This document shows, in pieces, positions 21,881-31,630 of a DNA stretch of 64,000 bases (position 1 is its first letter; every line of letters starts with the position of its first letter). Under the pieces are notes generated by a model. It was given only the letters and a program-made list of their open reading frames with translations, was not told where the DNA came from and did no database searches. The stretch spans positions 1-64,000 of the forward strand of contig CAJJDA010000004.1 in NCBI GenBank assembly GCA_905182855.1, read 5' to 3'. The translations under genes and the position numbers were made by a program. This stretch comes from a gamma proteobacterium HTCC2207. Its GTDB lineage: Bacteria > Pseudomonadota > Gammaproteobacteria > Pseudomonadales > Porticoccaceae.

Positions 21881-22992
21881 AGTACCGCTTTGAGCGAATT
21901 GAGACAAAACGCCACGTTTTTCTCACTGCTACCATGACCCATCAAGCCAATACGCCATACCTTGCCCGCCAGCGCACCCAATCCCGAGCCTATCTCTAGA
22001 TCAAACTCAGTAAGAAGTCGCTGCCGCACCAAAGCGTCATCAACGCCTTCGGGAATATAAATAGTATTTAGCTGTGGCAATCGATCCCGCTCCGGCACCA
22101 GGAAGGAGATTCCCATCTCCTGCAGGCCATCGCGCAGCGCCAAGTGGTTTTTATGATGACGCACCCAAGCATTTTCTAGGCCCTCGTCTTGAACAATAAC
22201 TAATGCCTCATGGAGACCGTAGAGACAGTTAACCGGTGCAGTATGATGATAGGCTCGACGACCCTCACCACCCCAGTAACCCATGACTAAGTTTAGATCG
22301 AGAAACCAGCTCTGCACCTTGCTGCTGCGCTGACGTATTTTTTCTGCGGCACGGGCATTAAAACTGACCGGTGACAATCCAGGAGGTGCAGATAAACACT
22401 TTTGGGATCCAGAATAGATCGCATCGATTTCCCATTCATCCACTAACAGCGGCGTGCCTGTTAAACTGGTCACAGCATCAACAATGGTTAAACAGCCATG
22501 CTTATGCGCCAATGCGACAAGCGTTTTGGCGTCAGACTGGGCGCCGGTGGAAGTCTCCGCATGAACAAAGGCCACGAGCACCGCATCGGGATTTTTCACC
22601 AATGCAGCCTCCAACTTCTCGGGGTCAACAGCCGATCCCCAGGCGTCCTGAACCATGACTGCATTGCCACCGCAGCGCTCAACGTTTTCCTGCATGCGAC
22701 CGCCAAAGACCCCATTTTGACAAATAATGACTTTATCACCTGGCTCAACCAGATTGACAAAGCAGCACTCCATGCCCGCCGAACCGGGAGCAGACACGGC
22801 AAACGTCAGCTCATTTTTGGTTTTGAAGGCGTATTGCAGCAGCGTTTTTATCTCATCCATCATCCCTATGAATGCGGGATCCAAATGCCCGATAGTGGGC
22901 CTCGCCATAGCCTGAAGTATGCGGTCACTTACGTCTGATGGTCCAGGTCCCATAAGGGTACGACGTGGCGGATGAAATGAAGCAATGGTCAT
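21877..22992 (-). CDS. Alanine-glyoxylate/serine-pyruvate aminotransferase family
   Basis: LMGPGPSDVSDRILQAMARPTIGHLDPAF; SGSQKCLSAPPGLSPVSF. Confidence 0.94.
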   Translation of the reverse strand: MTIASFHPPRRTLMGPGPSDVSDRILQAMARPTIGHLDPAFIGMMDEIKTLLQYAFKTKNELTFAVSAPGSAGMECCFVNLVEPGDKVIICQNGVFGGRMQENVERCGGNAVMVQDAWGSAVDPEKLEAALVKNPDAVLVAFVHAETSTGAQSDAKTLVALAHKHGCLTIVDAVTSLTGTPLLVDEWEIDAIYSGSQKCLSAPPGLSPVSFNARAAEKIRQRSSKVQSWFLDLNLVMGYWGGEGRRAYHHTAPVNCLYGLHEALVIVQDEGLENAWVRHHKNHLALRDGLQEMGISFLVPERDRLPQLNTIYIPEGVDDALVRQRLLTEFDLEIGSGLGALAGKVWRIGLMGHGSSEKNVAFCLNSLKAVL

Positions 22993-23002
22993 AATAGGAT
23001 TC

Positions 23003-24223
23003 CTACGTTGGCTTTATATTAGGCGTCGGACACTCACCGCTGAGTTTAAGTTGCGAAATAGAGGCGTCATCTAGGCCTAGGCTATGCAGGATCTCATCAG
23101 TATGAGAACCGACGTCCGGTCCCGGCCACTCTGTACCGCCCGGGGTACCCTGCAACTTGGGCATGATGGCAGGGATTTTAAGTGGTTCGCCATTAATTTC
23201 AACCGTCTCAAATAATTCTCGGTATTTGAAATGCTCGTCTTCAACCATATCGGCAGCGTTGTAGACCGGCCCACAGGGAACACGGTGATCCTCAAGTATT
23301 GTCATGGCCTCAGTTAATGGATAACTGTCGCACCAGTCAGCCAAAACCTCGTCCAACTCGGCCTCATGAACAACCCGATCCGCATTAGTCTCGTACTTAG
23401 CATCGCTCGCCATATCAGCTCGACCCACTGCTGTCATCAGGCGGGCAAAAATAGAATCGCCATTGCCGCCAATGACCAAGAATTTACCATCTGCGCATTT
23501 ATAGGTATTTGTTGGCACAATGCCGGTCACCGTGGTGCCCGATGGCTGACGTATCACTCCGGCACCGTCGTACTCTGGAATAACCGCTTCAAGCAGATTA
23601 AACATCGATTCATAGAGTGCCACGTCGACTACCTGACCACCTGACTTACCCTCTTTGGTGGCCTCATCTCTCGAGCGCAGCGCCATCAAAATACCGATCA
23701 CCGCATGCAGGCCTGAAACTGTGTCACCAATGCTTAGATTCGGGCGCACGGGTGCTTCGCCTGGATAACCATTGACAAACCGAAAGCCACTAATCGCCTC
23801 GCAGGCTGAGGCAAATCCTGCCTTTTCGGAATAGGGTCCTGTCTGGCCATAGCCAGAAATTCGCGCATAGATTAGATTGGGGTTGTCGGCGCGCAAACTG
23901 TCGGGATCAAGCCCCCATTGTTCAAGCACTCCCGGTCGAAAGTTTTCGACCACGATATCGGCAGATTTCAGCAACTGGCGAACTAGATCACGACCCGCCT
24001 CCGTTTTTAAATCCAGAGAGATGCATTTTTTATTACGCCCTAAACTTCTCCACCAAAGCGATGTACCGTCCTTTACTTCTCGCCAATTGCGAATAGGATC
24101 ACCCCCAGGAGGCTCAACTTTGATGACCTCGGCGCCAAAATAGCCAAGCATGCAACCGGCAAATGGTCCCGCCAAAAGCTGACCTAACTCGATAACTCTT
24201 AACCCTTGTAATGGTTTGCTCAT
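23003..24223 (-). CDS. CaiB/BaiF family CoA-transferase
   Basis: LQGLRVIELGQLLAGPFAGCMLGYFGAEVIKVEPPGGDPIRNWR; VENFRPGVLEQWG. Confidence 0.95.
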   Translation of the reverse strand: MSKPLQGLRVIELGQLLAGPFAGCMLGYFGAEVIKVEPPGGDPIRNWREVKDGTSLWWRSLGRNKKCISLDLKTEAGRDLVRQLLKSADIVVENFRPGVLEQWGLDPDSLRADNPNLIYARISGYGQTGPYSEKAGFASACEAISGFRFVNGYPGEAPVRPNLSIGDTVSGLHAVIGILMALRSRDEATKEGKSGGQVVDVALYESMFNLLEAVIPEYDGAGVIRQPSGTTVTGIVPTNTYKCADGKFLVIGGNGDSIFARLMTAVGRADMASDAKYETNADRVVHEAELDEVLADWCDSYPLTEAMTILEDHRVPCGPVYNAADMVEDEHFKYRELFETVEINGEPLKIPAIMPKLQGTPGGTEWPGPDVGSHTDEILHSLGLDDASISQLKLSGECPTPNIKPT

Positions 24224-24390
24224 GCTATTCTCTTTAAATCGGCTAAAACTGGATCAATTCTAACAACTTATCGTATAAAGTAAGTCGAAGAACTGCCTAT
24301 GACAGGTAATTCACGCAAAAATATTGTGTTTTTTAGCCCCGCAGGCGGATTTCGTTAATATATAGCCGTTTTTGAGCGTTGCCAATGCAT

Positions 24391-24405
24391 TGGCACGGAA
24401 CCCGC
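24391..24405 (+). promoter_or_regulatory. Putative sigma-54 promoter (TGGCACG-N4-CCGC)
   Basis: Perfect -24 element TGGCACG with GC at the correct spacing, about 47 nt upstream of ATG 24452; overlaps palindrome GCCAATGCATTGGC (24381-24394). Confidence 0.45.
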
Positions 24406-24451
24406 TGCAAAGGGACTACTCTATATACTAGAGATAATCTAGGAGTTGGTT

Positions 24452-25708
24452 ATGACCCTTCAAAACTTAACGCGACTGCATCCGATCCGCTGGCTCAGTG
24501 GCGTCAGAATTTCTGCGTTACTATTATTAACTTTGATTAGCTCATTTTCAGGCGCCGACTCATTGACTGAACAGCAGGTCGAGTCTGACTCGATCACCGA
24601 TTATATGGAAGCTATCGACAACAGTGAAGGTCAGTTCGGCGCATACGCAACCGAGCTTTCAGAGCTGTATCTAGGCTTAGGAAATGCTCTCTATGCCGGA
24701 GAGGAATACACCGAGGCTCTTGACGCCTTTCAAAAGGGCATGCAGATTGAACGAGTCAACTATGGCCTCAGCAGCCTGTCACAGTCCCCCTATTTGTTTT
24801 CCATCGCCGATACCGAGCGCTATCTTGGTAACTGGGATAAATCACAGCAGGCACTGGAGCGTGTCTATACCATCAACAGTAAAAACTATGGCGAGGTGGA
24901 TGTGCGCATGCTCGGGGTGCTGGACAAAATCCTAGCGTGGTACATGGATAGTTACAAAGATCGCAGGCCAAAGGGCGGCTACGCTAATCTGGTAATTTCC
25001 GAGCGCATAGCCCAGCGCATGTATGAAATCCTGAACAAGGATATGTCGCTGGATGATCCAGAGGCCCCTGATCGCTTTCGTCGCTTAGGTTACCTGCAAC
25101 ATGTTATTGCGGTTCACCTGAAGGAACACGGCGAGCCATCTGAGTCAGGTCTGAGTATTTCTATGTCTGGTTCCTCAGGTCGACCCAGCAAAGCAACTAC
25201 CTCGCATTTACACTTTCGCAGAGGCAAGTTAGCCTTAGAAAAAGTGATTGCTTCTGTGATCCAGCAGCCCAACAGTACTGAAACTGACCAAGCGCTTGCC
25301 ATTGCTGAACTTGGTGACTGGTATTTAGTGTTTGGTCAAAAAGCTCCAGCCACTGCAGCCTATCAGCTTGCTCTAGATGTACTGGAAACCTCCGAGGATC
25401 CCGAGCAAACCCGCGAGGACCTATTTGGCCTGCCTAGGATGATAGAGTTCAGTATGACTAAAAGCCCGCCAATGGCCGCCGGCGACCAGCCTACAGAATC
25501 ACAACTTGAACTAGCAATGATCATATCCACCTACGGAGTCCCCAACAACATTGAGGTAGTCAATCCGCCCGAGAGTCTCAGCAAAGAGGCATTGCGTGAT
25601 ATACGCAGAGACACCCGCGGAAAGCGCTTTAGACCGAAACTGGTTAATGGATTAGCCGAAGAAGCACCCTACCGCATGCTGTATGATCAACCGATACCAA
25701 AAGGCTAA
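24452..25708 (+). CDS. TPR-repeat exported protein
   Basis: Signal-like N-terminus; YLGLGNALYAGEEYTEALDAFQKGMQIERVNYG..., helical TPR-like repeats; RBS aggag. Confidence 0.75.
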   Translation: MTLQNLTRLHPIRWLSGVRISALLLLTLISSFSGADSLTEQQVESDSITDYMEAIDNSEGQFGAYATELSELYLGLGNALYAGEEYTEALDAFQKGMQIERVNYGLSSLSQSPYLFSIADTERYLGNWDKSQQALERVYTINSKNYGEVDVRMLGVLDKILAWYMDSYKDRRPKGGYANLVISERIAQRMYEILNKDMSLDDPEAPDRFRRLGYLQHVIAVHLKEHGEPSESGLSISMSGSSGRPSKATTSHLHFRRGKLALEKVIASVIQQPNSTETDQALAIAELGDWYLVFGQKAPATAAYQLALDVLETSEDPEQTREDLFGLPRMIEFSMTKSPPMAAGDQPTESQLELAMIISTYGVPNNIEVVNPPESLSKEALRDIRRDTRGKRFRPKLVNGLAEEAPYRMLYDQPIPKG

Positions 25709-25711
25709 ATC

Positions 25712-26503
25712 ATGAATACGAAATTTTCTCTTAGAGCCACAGCCCGGCCATCTGCACGATCGATAATCACAGCCCTAGCCGTGCTTTTTTGTTTGAGTGC
25801 TTGCCAAATGCCCTCACCGGCGAGCTCTTCAGGTCAATCAGGGTCGCCAAGTGGCGGCATGCCCTCACCGCCCAGCGGTGGCGGTGCCCCGAGCAGCGGC
25901 TCTCCGTCAACTAGCCCTTCATCACCGAGCAGTTCTGGAGGGAACGAGCCGGCAGAAGGCGGGGCAGAAGCGTCTGGAGACTCAGTAGGCGAAAGCGGCA
26001 GCCCCCAAGGCGGGGATGACGGTGGTATCGATGGCTCAGAGGGTGAAAGCATCGAAGGGCTAGACGCAGAACTGGACGCCTCTTTAGAAGGCTTCGATGA
26101 CAGCGTCGGAGGCAGTTCCTCACAGGGCCCTAGCGAAATAGATATACTGAGTCCCAGTGGCTCGAGCGGTGTTACCTTGGGCACAGATGAGCCACTCTTT
26201 GAGGAAGCTGACAGCGGCATACCTAATGTAGGTAATGCTGAGGCCGAACAGGCCGCTCAAGACAGCCCTGAGTCGCCCGATAGTGCCGAAGGGGCAGCCG
26301 ACCAATCAGACCCGCAAGGTGGAAAAATGGGTGATGGGCAACAACCGGCCGACGCTGCCGTAATCCCGATCCCCGAGGATATAGATGATGGTCAGGGTGA
26401 CGGTATTGTGCTTCGCCAACTCCGTGATGCCGCGATGCGGGAAACAGACCCTGTTCTCCGTGAAAGACTCTGGGATGAATATCGACGAATCAAAAATCAA
26501 TAG
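25712..26503 (+). CDS. Low-complexity Ser/Gly/Pro/Glu-rich lipoprotein with ordered C-terminus
   Basis: Lipobox FCLSAC; long acidic Ser-Gly region; C-terminus IVLRQLRDAAMRETDPVLRERLWDEYRRIKNQ. Confidence 0.75.
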   Translation: MNTKFSLRATARPSARSIITALAVLFCLSACQMPSPASSSGQSGSPSGGMPSPPSGGGAPSSGSPSTSPSSPSSSGGNEPAEGGAEASGDSVGESGSPQGGDDGGIDGSEGESIEGLDAELDASLEGFDDSVGGSSSQGPSEIDILSPSGSSGVTLGTDEPLFEEADSGIPNVGNAEAEQAAQDSPESPDSAEGAADQSDPQGGKMGDGQQPADAAVIPIPEDIDDGQGDGIVLRQLRDAAMRETDPVLRERLWDEYRRIKNQ

Positions 26504-26522
26504 CACAGGCTCGATAACAACG

Positions 26523-27755
26523 ATGATGAAAAAGACCGAATCAATCAGTGCGCGCAATACACTGTTACTAAACGCGCCCAGTCTAGCCGCAGTGCTGCTT
26601 GGACTGCTGGTCAGTGTTGTGACACCCCAAACTGCCACCGCTGGAATCGATAAGGTGACATCGTCGACAGCCTTACCGCTGAAAACACCCTCCGCGCCAA
26701 TTGCCGATGCCGCCTTATTAGATGTCGGCATTACGCCATTGAATGATGGACTAGATCTCACTGATGAAGATGACACGGTATTTCCAGAGGTCCGTTTTGC
26801 CGAGGCCATTTATTTTTCTAACCAGCTGGCTAAAGTGATGGAAAAAAGCGGCGCCTGGGGTGCGATAAGGGTGACACCCAGCGACGACGTTATTACTGAT
26901 GTTTATATCAGCGGCACGATTCTGCACTCAGATGGCGAGACTATGAAGTTACAAATTACTGTCAAAGATAGCCGAGGGCAGCAGTGGATAAGTAAAAAAT
27001 ACAATCAAACCACCGGAAAGTATGCCTACGACCGTCGCCTGAAGAACCTGGCTGATCCCTTTCGAAATCTGTTTGTGCGCATCGCTAATGATATTCTCAA
27101 ATATCGCGAAAAACTAAGCCAAGAAAAAGCATTGGAGTTGCGCACCATCTCTGAACTGCGCTTTGCCAAACAGTTTTCACCAGAGGCCTTCGACGACTAT
27201 ATAGCCGAAAAACGAGACGGCATCCTAACCATTGAACGACTGCCGGCTGAGAACGACAAAATTTTGCAGCGGGTGCGCAAAATTCGTGACCGCGACTATC
27301 TATACATAGATACCATGCAAGATTACTACGACGGCTTCTCTCAACAAATGCATCTAGCCTATCAAGATTTTAGACGCTCATCCTACGAGTCAGTGGTCAA
27401 GGCGAGGCAGCTTGATCAGCAAGGAAACCGGAGAGTAGTGGCGGGTATTGGTGCAATTTTAGCCGGCATCTATGGTCGCACTGAGTCAAACACTCGTATC
27501 GGCAGAGATGCCAGTACCGCCACTGCAGCCACGGGTGGTTTTATCCTCAAATCCGGGCTCGAGAAAAAACAGCAGGCCGCCACCTACAATGAAGCAGTGG
27601 CTGAAATGGGTTCCTCACTAGAAGCCGAGATCGCACCTCAGGTGATAGAGCTCGAGGATCGCACCGTTACGCTCACAGGCACGGTTCAAGGACAGTATGA
27701 GCAGTGGCAGGCACTATTAGATAAGATCTATAAGCAGGAACGCGGTGCGCTTTAA
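26523..27755 (+). CDS. Exported hypothetical protein
   Basis: Signal-like N-terminus; coding frame intact; start chosen at MMKKTES (26475 also possible). Confidence 0.7.
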   Translation: MMKKTESISARNTLLLNAPSLAAVLLGLLVSVVTPQTATAGIDKVTSSTALPLKTPSAPIADAALLDVGITPLNDGLDLTDEDDTVFPEVRFAEAIYFSNQLAKVMEKSGAWGAIRVTPSDDVITDVYISGTILHSDGETMKLQITVKDSRGQQWISKKYNQTTGKYAYDRRLKNLADPFRNLFVRIANDILKYREKLSQEKALELRTISELRFAKQFSPEAFDDYIAEKRDGILTIERLPAENDKILQRVRKIRDRDYLYIDTMQDYYDGFSQQMHLAYQDFRRSSYESVVKARQLDQQGNRRVVAGIGAILAGIYGRTESNTRIGRDASTATAATGGFILKSGLEKKQQAATYNEAVAEMGSSLEAEIAPQVIELEDRTVTLTGTVQGQYEQWQALLDKIYKQERGAL

Positions 27756-27765
27756 GCCAAGCCCT

Positions 27766-29202
27766 ATGAACAAGCATCCAGTACCACCTCATCCACAGCC
27801 GGCTAATACGCAGAAAATTATCATAGGCATACTGCTACTTGTGGCTGGGTTAGTCATCCTAGTATTACCCAATTTAGTCTCTAAACCCTGGATAGCAGAC
27901 ACAAGTGAGTCGGCCACCATAGGTGCAGCCAAAACCATGGTTACCCCGTCCACAGCGGCAGAAAAAACTCAGTATCGGCAGAGCTCGCAAACGGTACTGG
28001 CAACTATTATTGCGGTACGTGATCGTCTTAATAGTCAGGGTATCGAACTCTGGGCAGACTTCGAATATCGCCAAGCTATGGCCTTAATAGAACTGGGTGA
28101 CGAGCAGTATATTCAGGGCAATTACGGTGCATCTTTAGAGACTTACAAGCAGTCGCTAGGGCAACTCAGCAACCTCGAACAGCTTGGTCAGGCTCGCCTA
28201 GCTCAGGCCCTGACGGATGGTCTAAACGCGATTGAAAATGCCTCACCAGCCGACTTAAGTATTGCCGAGGATGCCGCGCAGTTGGCCGTGGCTATTGCAC
28301 CCAACAGCTCGCAGACGCAAAATCTCGCTCAGCGGACCGCCCTATTGCCGCAGGTAATTGAGCGACTTCAGGCTGGCGACAGGCTCCTGGCCAGCAAACA
28401 GTTCGAGGCCGCCAGACGCGCCTATCAGCAGGCCGCAAACCAAGATGGTCAGCATCTCAAGGCTTCTGCCGCACTGGACTCTATTGAAAAGACGATAATA
28501 GGAGAGCGTTTTCGGGACTATATGAGTGCGGGATTCAAGGCGCTGGATCAGGACAAGTTTGTCGCGGCGAATCAGGCTTTTAATAATGCGGGGAGTCTTT
28601 ACAACAGTGACCCCGCCGTCGCAAAGGCGCTGTCCCAGGTTAGAACAAGACGGTCACAGGTTGCTGTAAGCCTGAAAATGGAAGAGGCCATTGGCTATGA
28701 AAAAAAGGAACTCTGGTCTACGGCTCTAGAGATTTATCAATCTTTGTTGCTCACAGATCCCTCATTAACTGAGGCTAAAATCAGAATCATCTCGGTCAGC
28801 GTGCGAGCAAATCTGGATAATCAAATCAATGGAATCCTTGCCGACCCGTTAAAATTGGCCTCATCTAGGGTCTATCGCGAAGCCCAAAAACTGCTGCAGG
28901 ACGCCATGAGTATTAACATGCAAGGCCCCCTGTTAAGTCGCCAAATTACCGATTTAGATACCGTCTTGCGACAGTCAAGAACAGCCGTCAAGGTGGTTCT
29001 GCAGTCAGATAACCTGACCGATGTCACCCTGTTTCGTGTTAAGCAGCTAGGTACATTTGAGCGCACCTCAGTGACACTAAAGCCTGGCCGCTATGTGGCC
29101 GCAGGCAAGCGCCTTGGCTTCAAAGACGTGAGAATTGAATTCACTATTACTGGCCAACCACTGCCAGCACCGATTCTGGTAAGCTGTACCGACGCGATTT
29201 AG
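27766..29202 (+). CDS. Membrane-anchored TPR protein with C-terminal beta-rich (PEGA-like) domain
   Basis: TM IIIGILLLVAGLVILVLP, TPR-like repeats, C-terminal SVTLKPGRYVAAGKRLGFKDVRIEFTI. Confidence 0.75.
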   Translation: MNKHPVPPHPQPANTQKIIIGILLLVAGLVILVLPNLVSKPWIADTSESATIGAAKTMVTPSTAAEKTQYRQSSQTVLATIIAVRDRLNSQGIELWADFEYRQAMALIELGDEQYIQGNYGASLETYKQSLGQLSNLEQLGQARLAQALTDGLNAIENASPADLSIAEDAAQLAVAIAPNSSQTQNLAQRTALLPQVIERLQAGDRLLASKQFEAARRAYQQAANQDGQHLKASAALDSIEKTIIGERFRDYMSAGFKALDQDKFVAANQAFNNAGSLYNSDPAVAKALSQVRTRRSQVAVSLKMEEAIGYEKKELWSTALEIYQSLLLTDPSLTEAKIRIISVSVRANLDNQINGILADPLKLASSRVYREAQKLLQDAMSINMQGPLLSRQITDLDTVLRQSRTAVKVVLQSDNLTDVTLFRVKQLGTFERTSVTLKPGRYVAAGKRLGFKDVRIEFTITGQPLPAPILVSCTDAI

Positions 29203-29291
29203 CCTTAAGCCTAGGTGAAAATTACTCAGTCACTAACGAAAACAGCCACATTATTGAGATAATTAAATACTAACCTAGATACTATAAACCT

Positions 29292-31361
29292 ATGCCCGAC
29301 GATCAAAAACAGCCTATCTTAGCAGCCGAATTCAAGCCTTTGACGGGCGCTGGCAGCAAACGAAGCCTACCCATTTCTTCCGGCATGCTCAGCCTAATAG
29401 TACTTGCCGGTTTCGGCATTATTATTATGGCGTATCTGTTCGTCGCGCGCGCAGTCGTCTTTCAAACAGTCCCTCCCGAGACTCAGATCTCTGTTAGTGG
29501 TCTATCATTTAACATCGGCGACAACTATCTGCTGCTAAGCGGTGACTATGACATTACTGCAACCGCTGACGGCTATTACCCATTAATTGAATCAATCACC
29601 GTGGGCGATGCCGCTAGCCAAGATGTTGGCGTCCAGTTGCTGCCATTACCGGGCAATCTCGCCGTTATCTCAGATTTGGAAGATATACAGGTCACTATTG
29701 ATGATCAGCCGGTCGGTACCGTTCCAGGGATCATAAAAGCTATTAGTCCGGGCATCCGCAAGATGGTCTTTAGCAAGTATCGCTATTTTCCATTGCAGCA
29801 AGAAATTGCTATCGAAGGTCGTGATAGAACCCAGTCGGTGGATATTAGTTTGCGACCCGCCTGGGGCGCAATGCAGTTAACGTCTGAACCCACCGCTGCC
29901 CAAGTCTATATTGACGACCGCCTTGTGGGTCAAACACCCCTAAGTACTGAAGTCTTAGAAACGGGCAGTCGGTTAAAGCTGGTCCTCGCGGGTTATAAGA
30001 CCTACCAGCAGGAGATTTTAGTCAAGGCGGGCACCAGTGTCACACATCCTCCCATTAAGCTAATCGTTGCCGACGGTCTGCTGCAGTTGAGCAGTACGCC
30101 GTCGGGTGCGAGTATCACAGTCAATAATGAATTTGTTGGCAGCACACCAATGACGCTGGCCATGGCGCCATTTAAGCAACATCGCCTGGCGTTCTTTTTG
30201 GAAGGCTATTTAAAAACCACAACAGCAGCGACATTAAAACCGGAGAAAACCACCGTATTAGCTGTTGATCTAGTGCCCAATATCGGCAGTATCGCCTTAA
30301 CTATTAGCCCCAAAGGGGCCCGTGTTTTGGTCGATAATCGCTACCAGGGAGATGGTGACCGCACCCTGTCCCTAACTGCAAAACCCCATCGGCTCAGTAT
30401 TGAAAAATCTGGCTATCAGACAAAATCGCTCTCCGTGATACCTAGGCCCGGACATGAACAGGCACTGAGTATCAAACTGCTAACATTGCAGGAAGCCTAC
30501 TGGGCTTCTCGGCCCCCAGCGATCCAGTCCTCGGTGGGTTCACCGCTTGCATTATTCCGTCCCCAACAGAGCTTTACTATGGGTGCACCGCGACGACAGC
30601 CCGGCCGTCGTGCGAATGAAGTGGAACGCAGAGTGAGTTTGGATAGACCCTTTTATCTCGGTACACGAGAAATCAGTAATGCCGAATATCGCAGCTGGAA
30701 ATCAAGCCATAGCTCCTCAGCACTGCAGGGCCAAACATTGGACAGAGACCGACAGCCTGTTGCCGGTCTTACTTGGGAAGATGCCGCGCTGTATTGCAAC
30801 TGGTTGAGCCGCCGCGAGGGTCTGCCGCTGTTTTACCGCATGGAGAACGGTGTGGTCAATGGATTCAACTGGGACGCTCACGGTTATCGCCTGCCCACCG
30901 AGGCTGAATGGGCCTGGGCAGCAAGAGTTAACACAGACGGCAGCAGTCAGACCCTGCCCTGGGTCAATGGCCTCTATCCACCAACCGATGTCGTTGATAA
31001 TTATGCCGATCGGAGTGCTTCGAGACTCATTCCATTCACTATCGCTAGCTATAATGACCTGACACCCGCGTCAGCAGTCGTAGGTAGCTTTAAACCTAAT
31101 GGCAAAGGCCTTTACAATATGAGTGGCAATGTCTCTGAGTGGGTGAATGACTTCTATGACGTGCGTCCCAATCGCGGTGAATCCAGCGCCGATCCCACCG
31201 GACCAATAACCGGTGTCGCCCATGTTATCCGCGGTGCGAGCTGGGCGCTGGGGTCACGTACTGAATTGCGCCTGAGTTATCGTGAAGCCGGCACCGACAA
31301 ACGTCTGGATGTTGGCTTCAGAATCGCTCGTTATGTTGACAGTCTAGGAGCTAAGCCATGA
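29292..31361 (+). CDS. PEGA-repeat protein with C-terminal FGE/SUMF1-fold domain
   Basis: TM near N-terminus; repeated PTAAQVYIDDRLVGQTPLS / PSGASITVNNEFVGSTPM / PKGARVLVDNRYQGDG; FGE motifs GYRLPTEAEWAWAAR, NMSGNVSEWVNDF, IRGASW. Confidence 0.92.
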   Translation: MPDDQKQPILAAEFKPLTGAGSKRSLPISSGMLSLIVLAGFGIIIMAYLFVARAVVFQTVPPETQISVSGLSFNIGDNYLLLSGDYDITATADGYYPLIESITVGDAASQDVGVQLLPLPGNLAVISDLEDIQVTIDDQPVGTVPGIIKAISPGIRKMVFSKYRYFPLQQEIAIEGRDRTQSVDISLRPAWGAMQLTSEPTAAQVYIDDRLVGQTPLSTEVLETGSRLKLVLAGYKTYQQEILVKAGTSVTHPPIKLIVADGLLQLSSTPSGASITVNNEFVGSTPMTLAMAPFKQHRLAFFLEGYLKTTTAATLKPEKTTVLAVDLVPNIGSIALTISPKGARVLVDNRYQGDGDRTLSLTAKPHRLSIEKSGYQTKSLSVIPRPGHEQALSIKLLTLQEAYWASRPPAIQSSVGSPLALFRPQQSFTMGAPRRQPGRRANEVERRVSLDRPFYLGTREISNAEYRSWKSSHSSSALQGQTLDRDRQPVAGLTWEDAALYCNWLSRREGLPLFYRMENGVVNGFNWDAHGYRLPTEAEWAWAARVNTDGSSQTLPWVNGLYPPTDVVDNYADRSASRLIPFTIASYNDLTPASAVVGSFKPNGKGLYNMSGNVSEWVNDFYDVRPNRGESSADPTGPITGVAHVIRGASWALGSRTELRLSYREAGTDKRLDVGFRIARYVDSLGAKP

Positions 31362-31600
31362 GAGCCTTATTGTTCGTCCTGTTAGTCATGCCCCTAGGGC
31401 TTTTTGCTCAAGAGCAGATTGAGGATATAGAGCCCACGGAGGCTATAAAGCCTGCAGCTAACATGAAACCTCCAGCCACAATTTCACCCGCCGCACCTAT
31501 AGCGCCAATTTCCGAAGCAGGAGCCGTCAGCGATATTGATTTTAAACCCAGCGAGGAAATCTCCGAGGATTTTTCAATAGCACTGCCCTCAGATATTTAA
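31358..31600 (+). CDS. Small exported Pro/Ala-rich protein
   Basis: 80 aa, signal peptide, ATGA overlap with the preceding gene; C-terminus DIDFKPSEEISEDFSIALPSDI. Confidence 0.7.
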   Translation: MRALLFVLLVMPLGLFAQEQIEDIEPTEAIKPAANMKPPATISPAAPIAPISEAGAVSDIDFKPSEEISEDFSIALPSDI

Positions 31601-31630
31601 AGCGATCAAGCAACAGACAGGAATAAGAGT

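Noticed and set aside
25834-26220. Ser/Pro-rich ORFs on the minus strand inside the lipoprotein gene
   Set aside because: Low-complexity composition keeps antisense frames open; the plus-strand ORF has lipobox and operon context.
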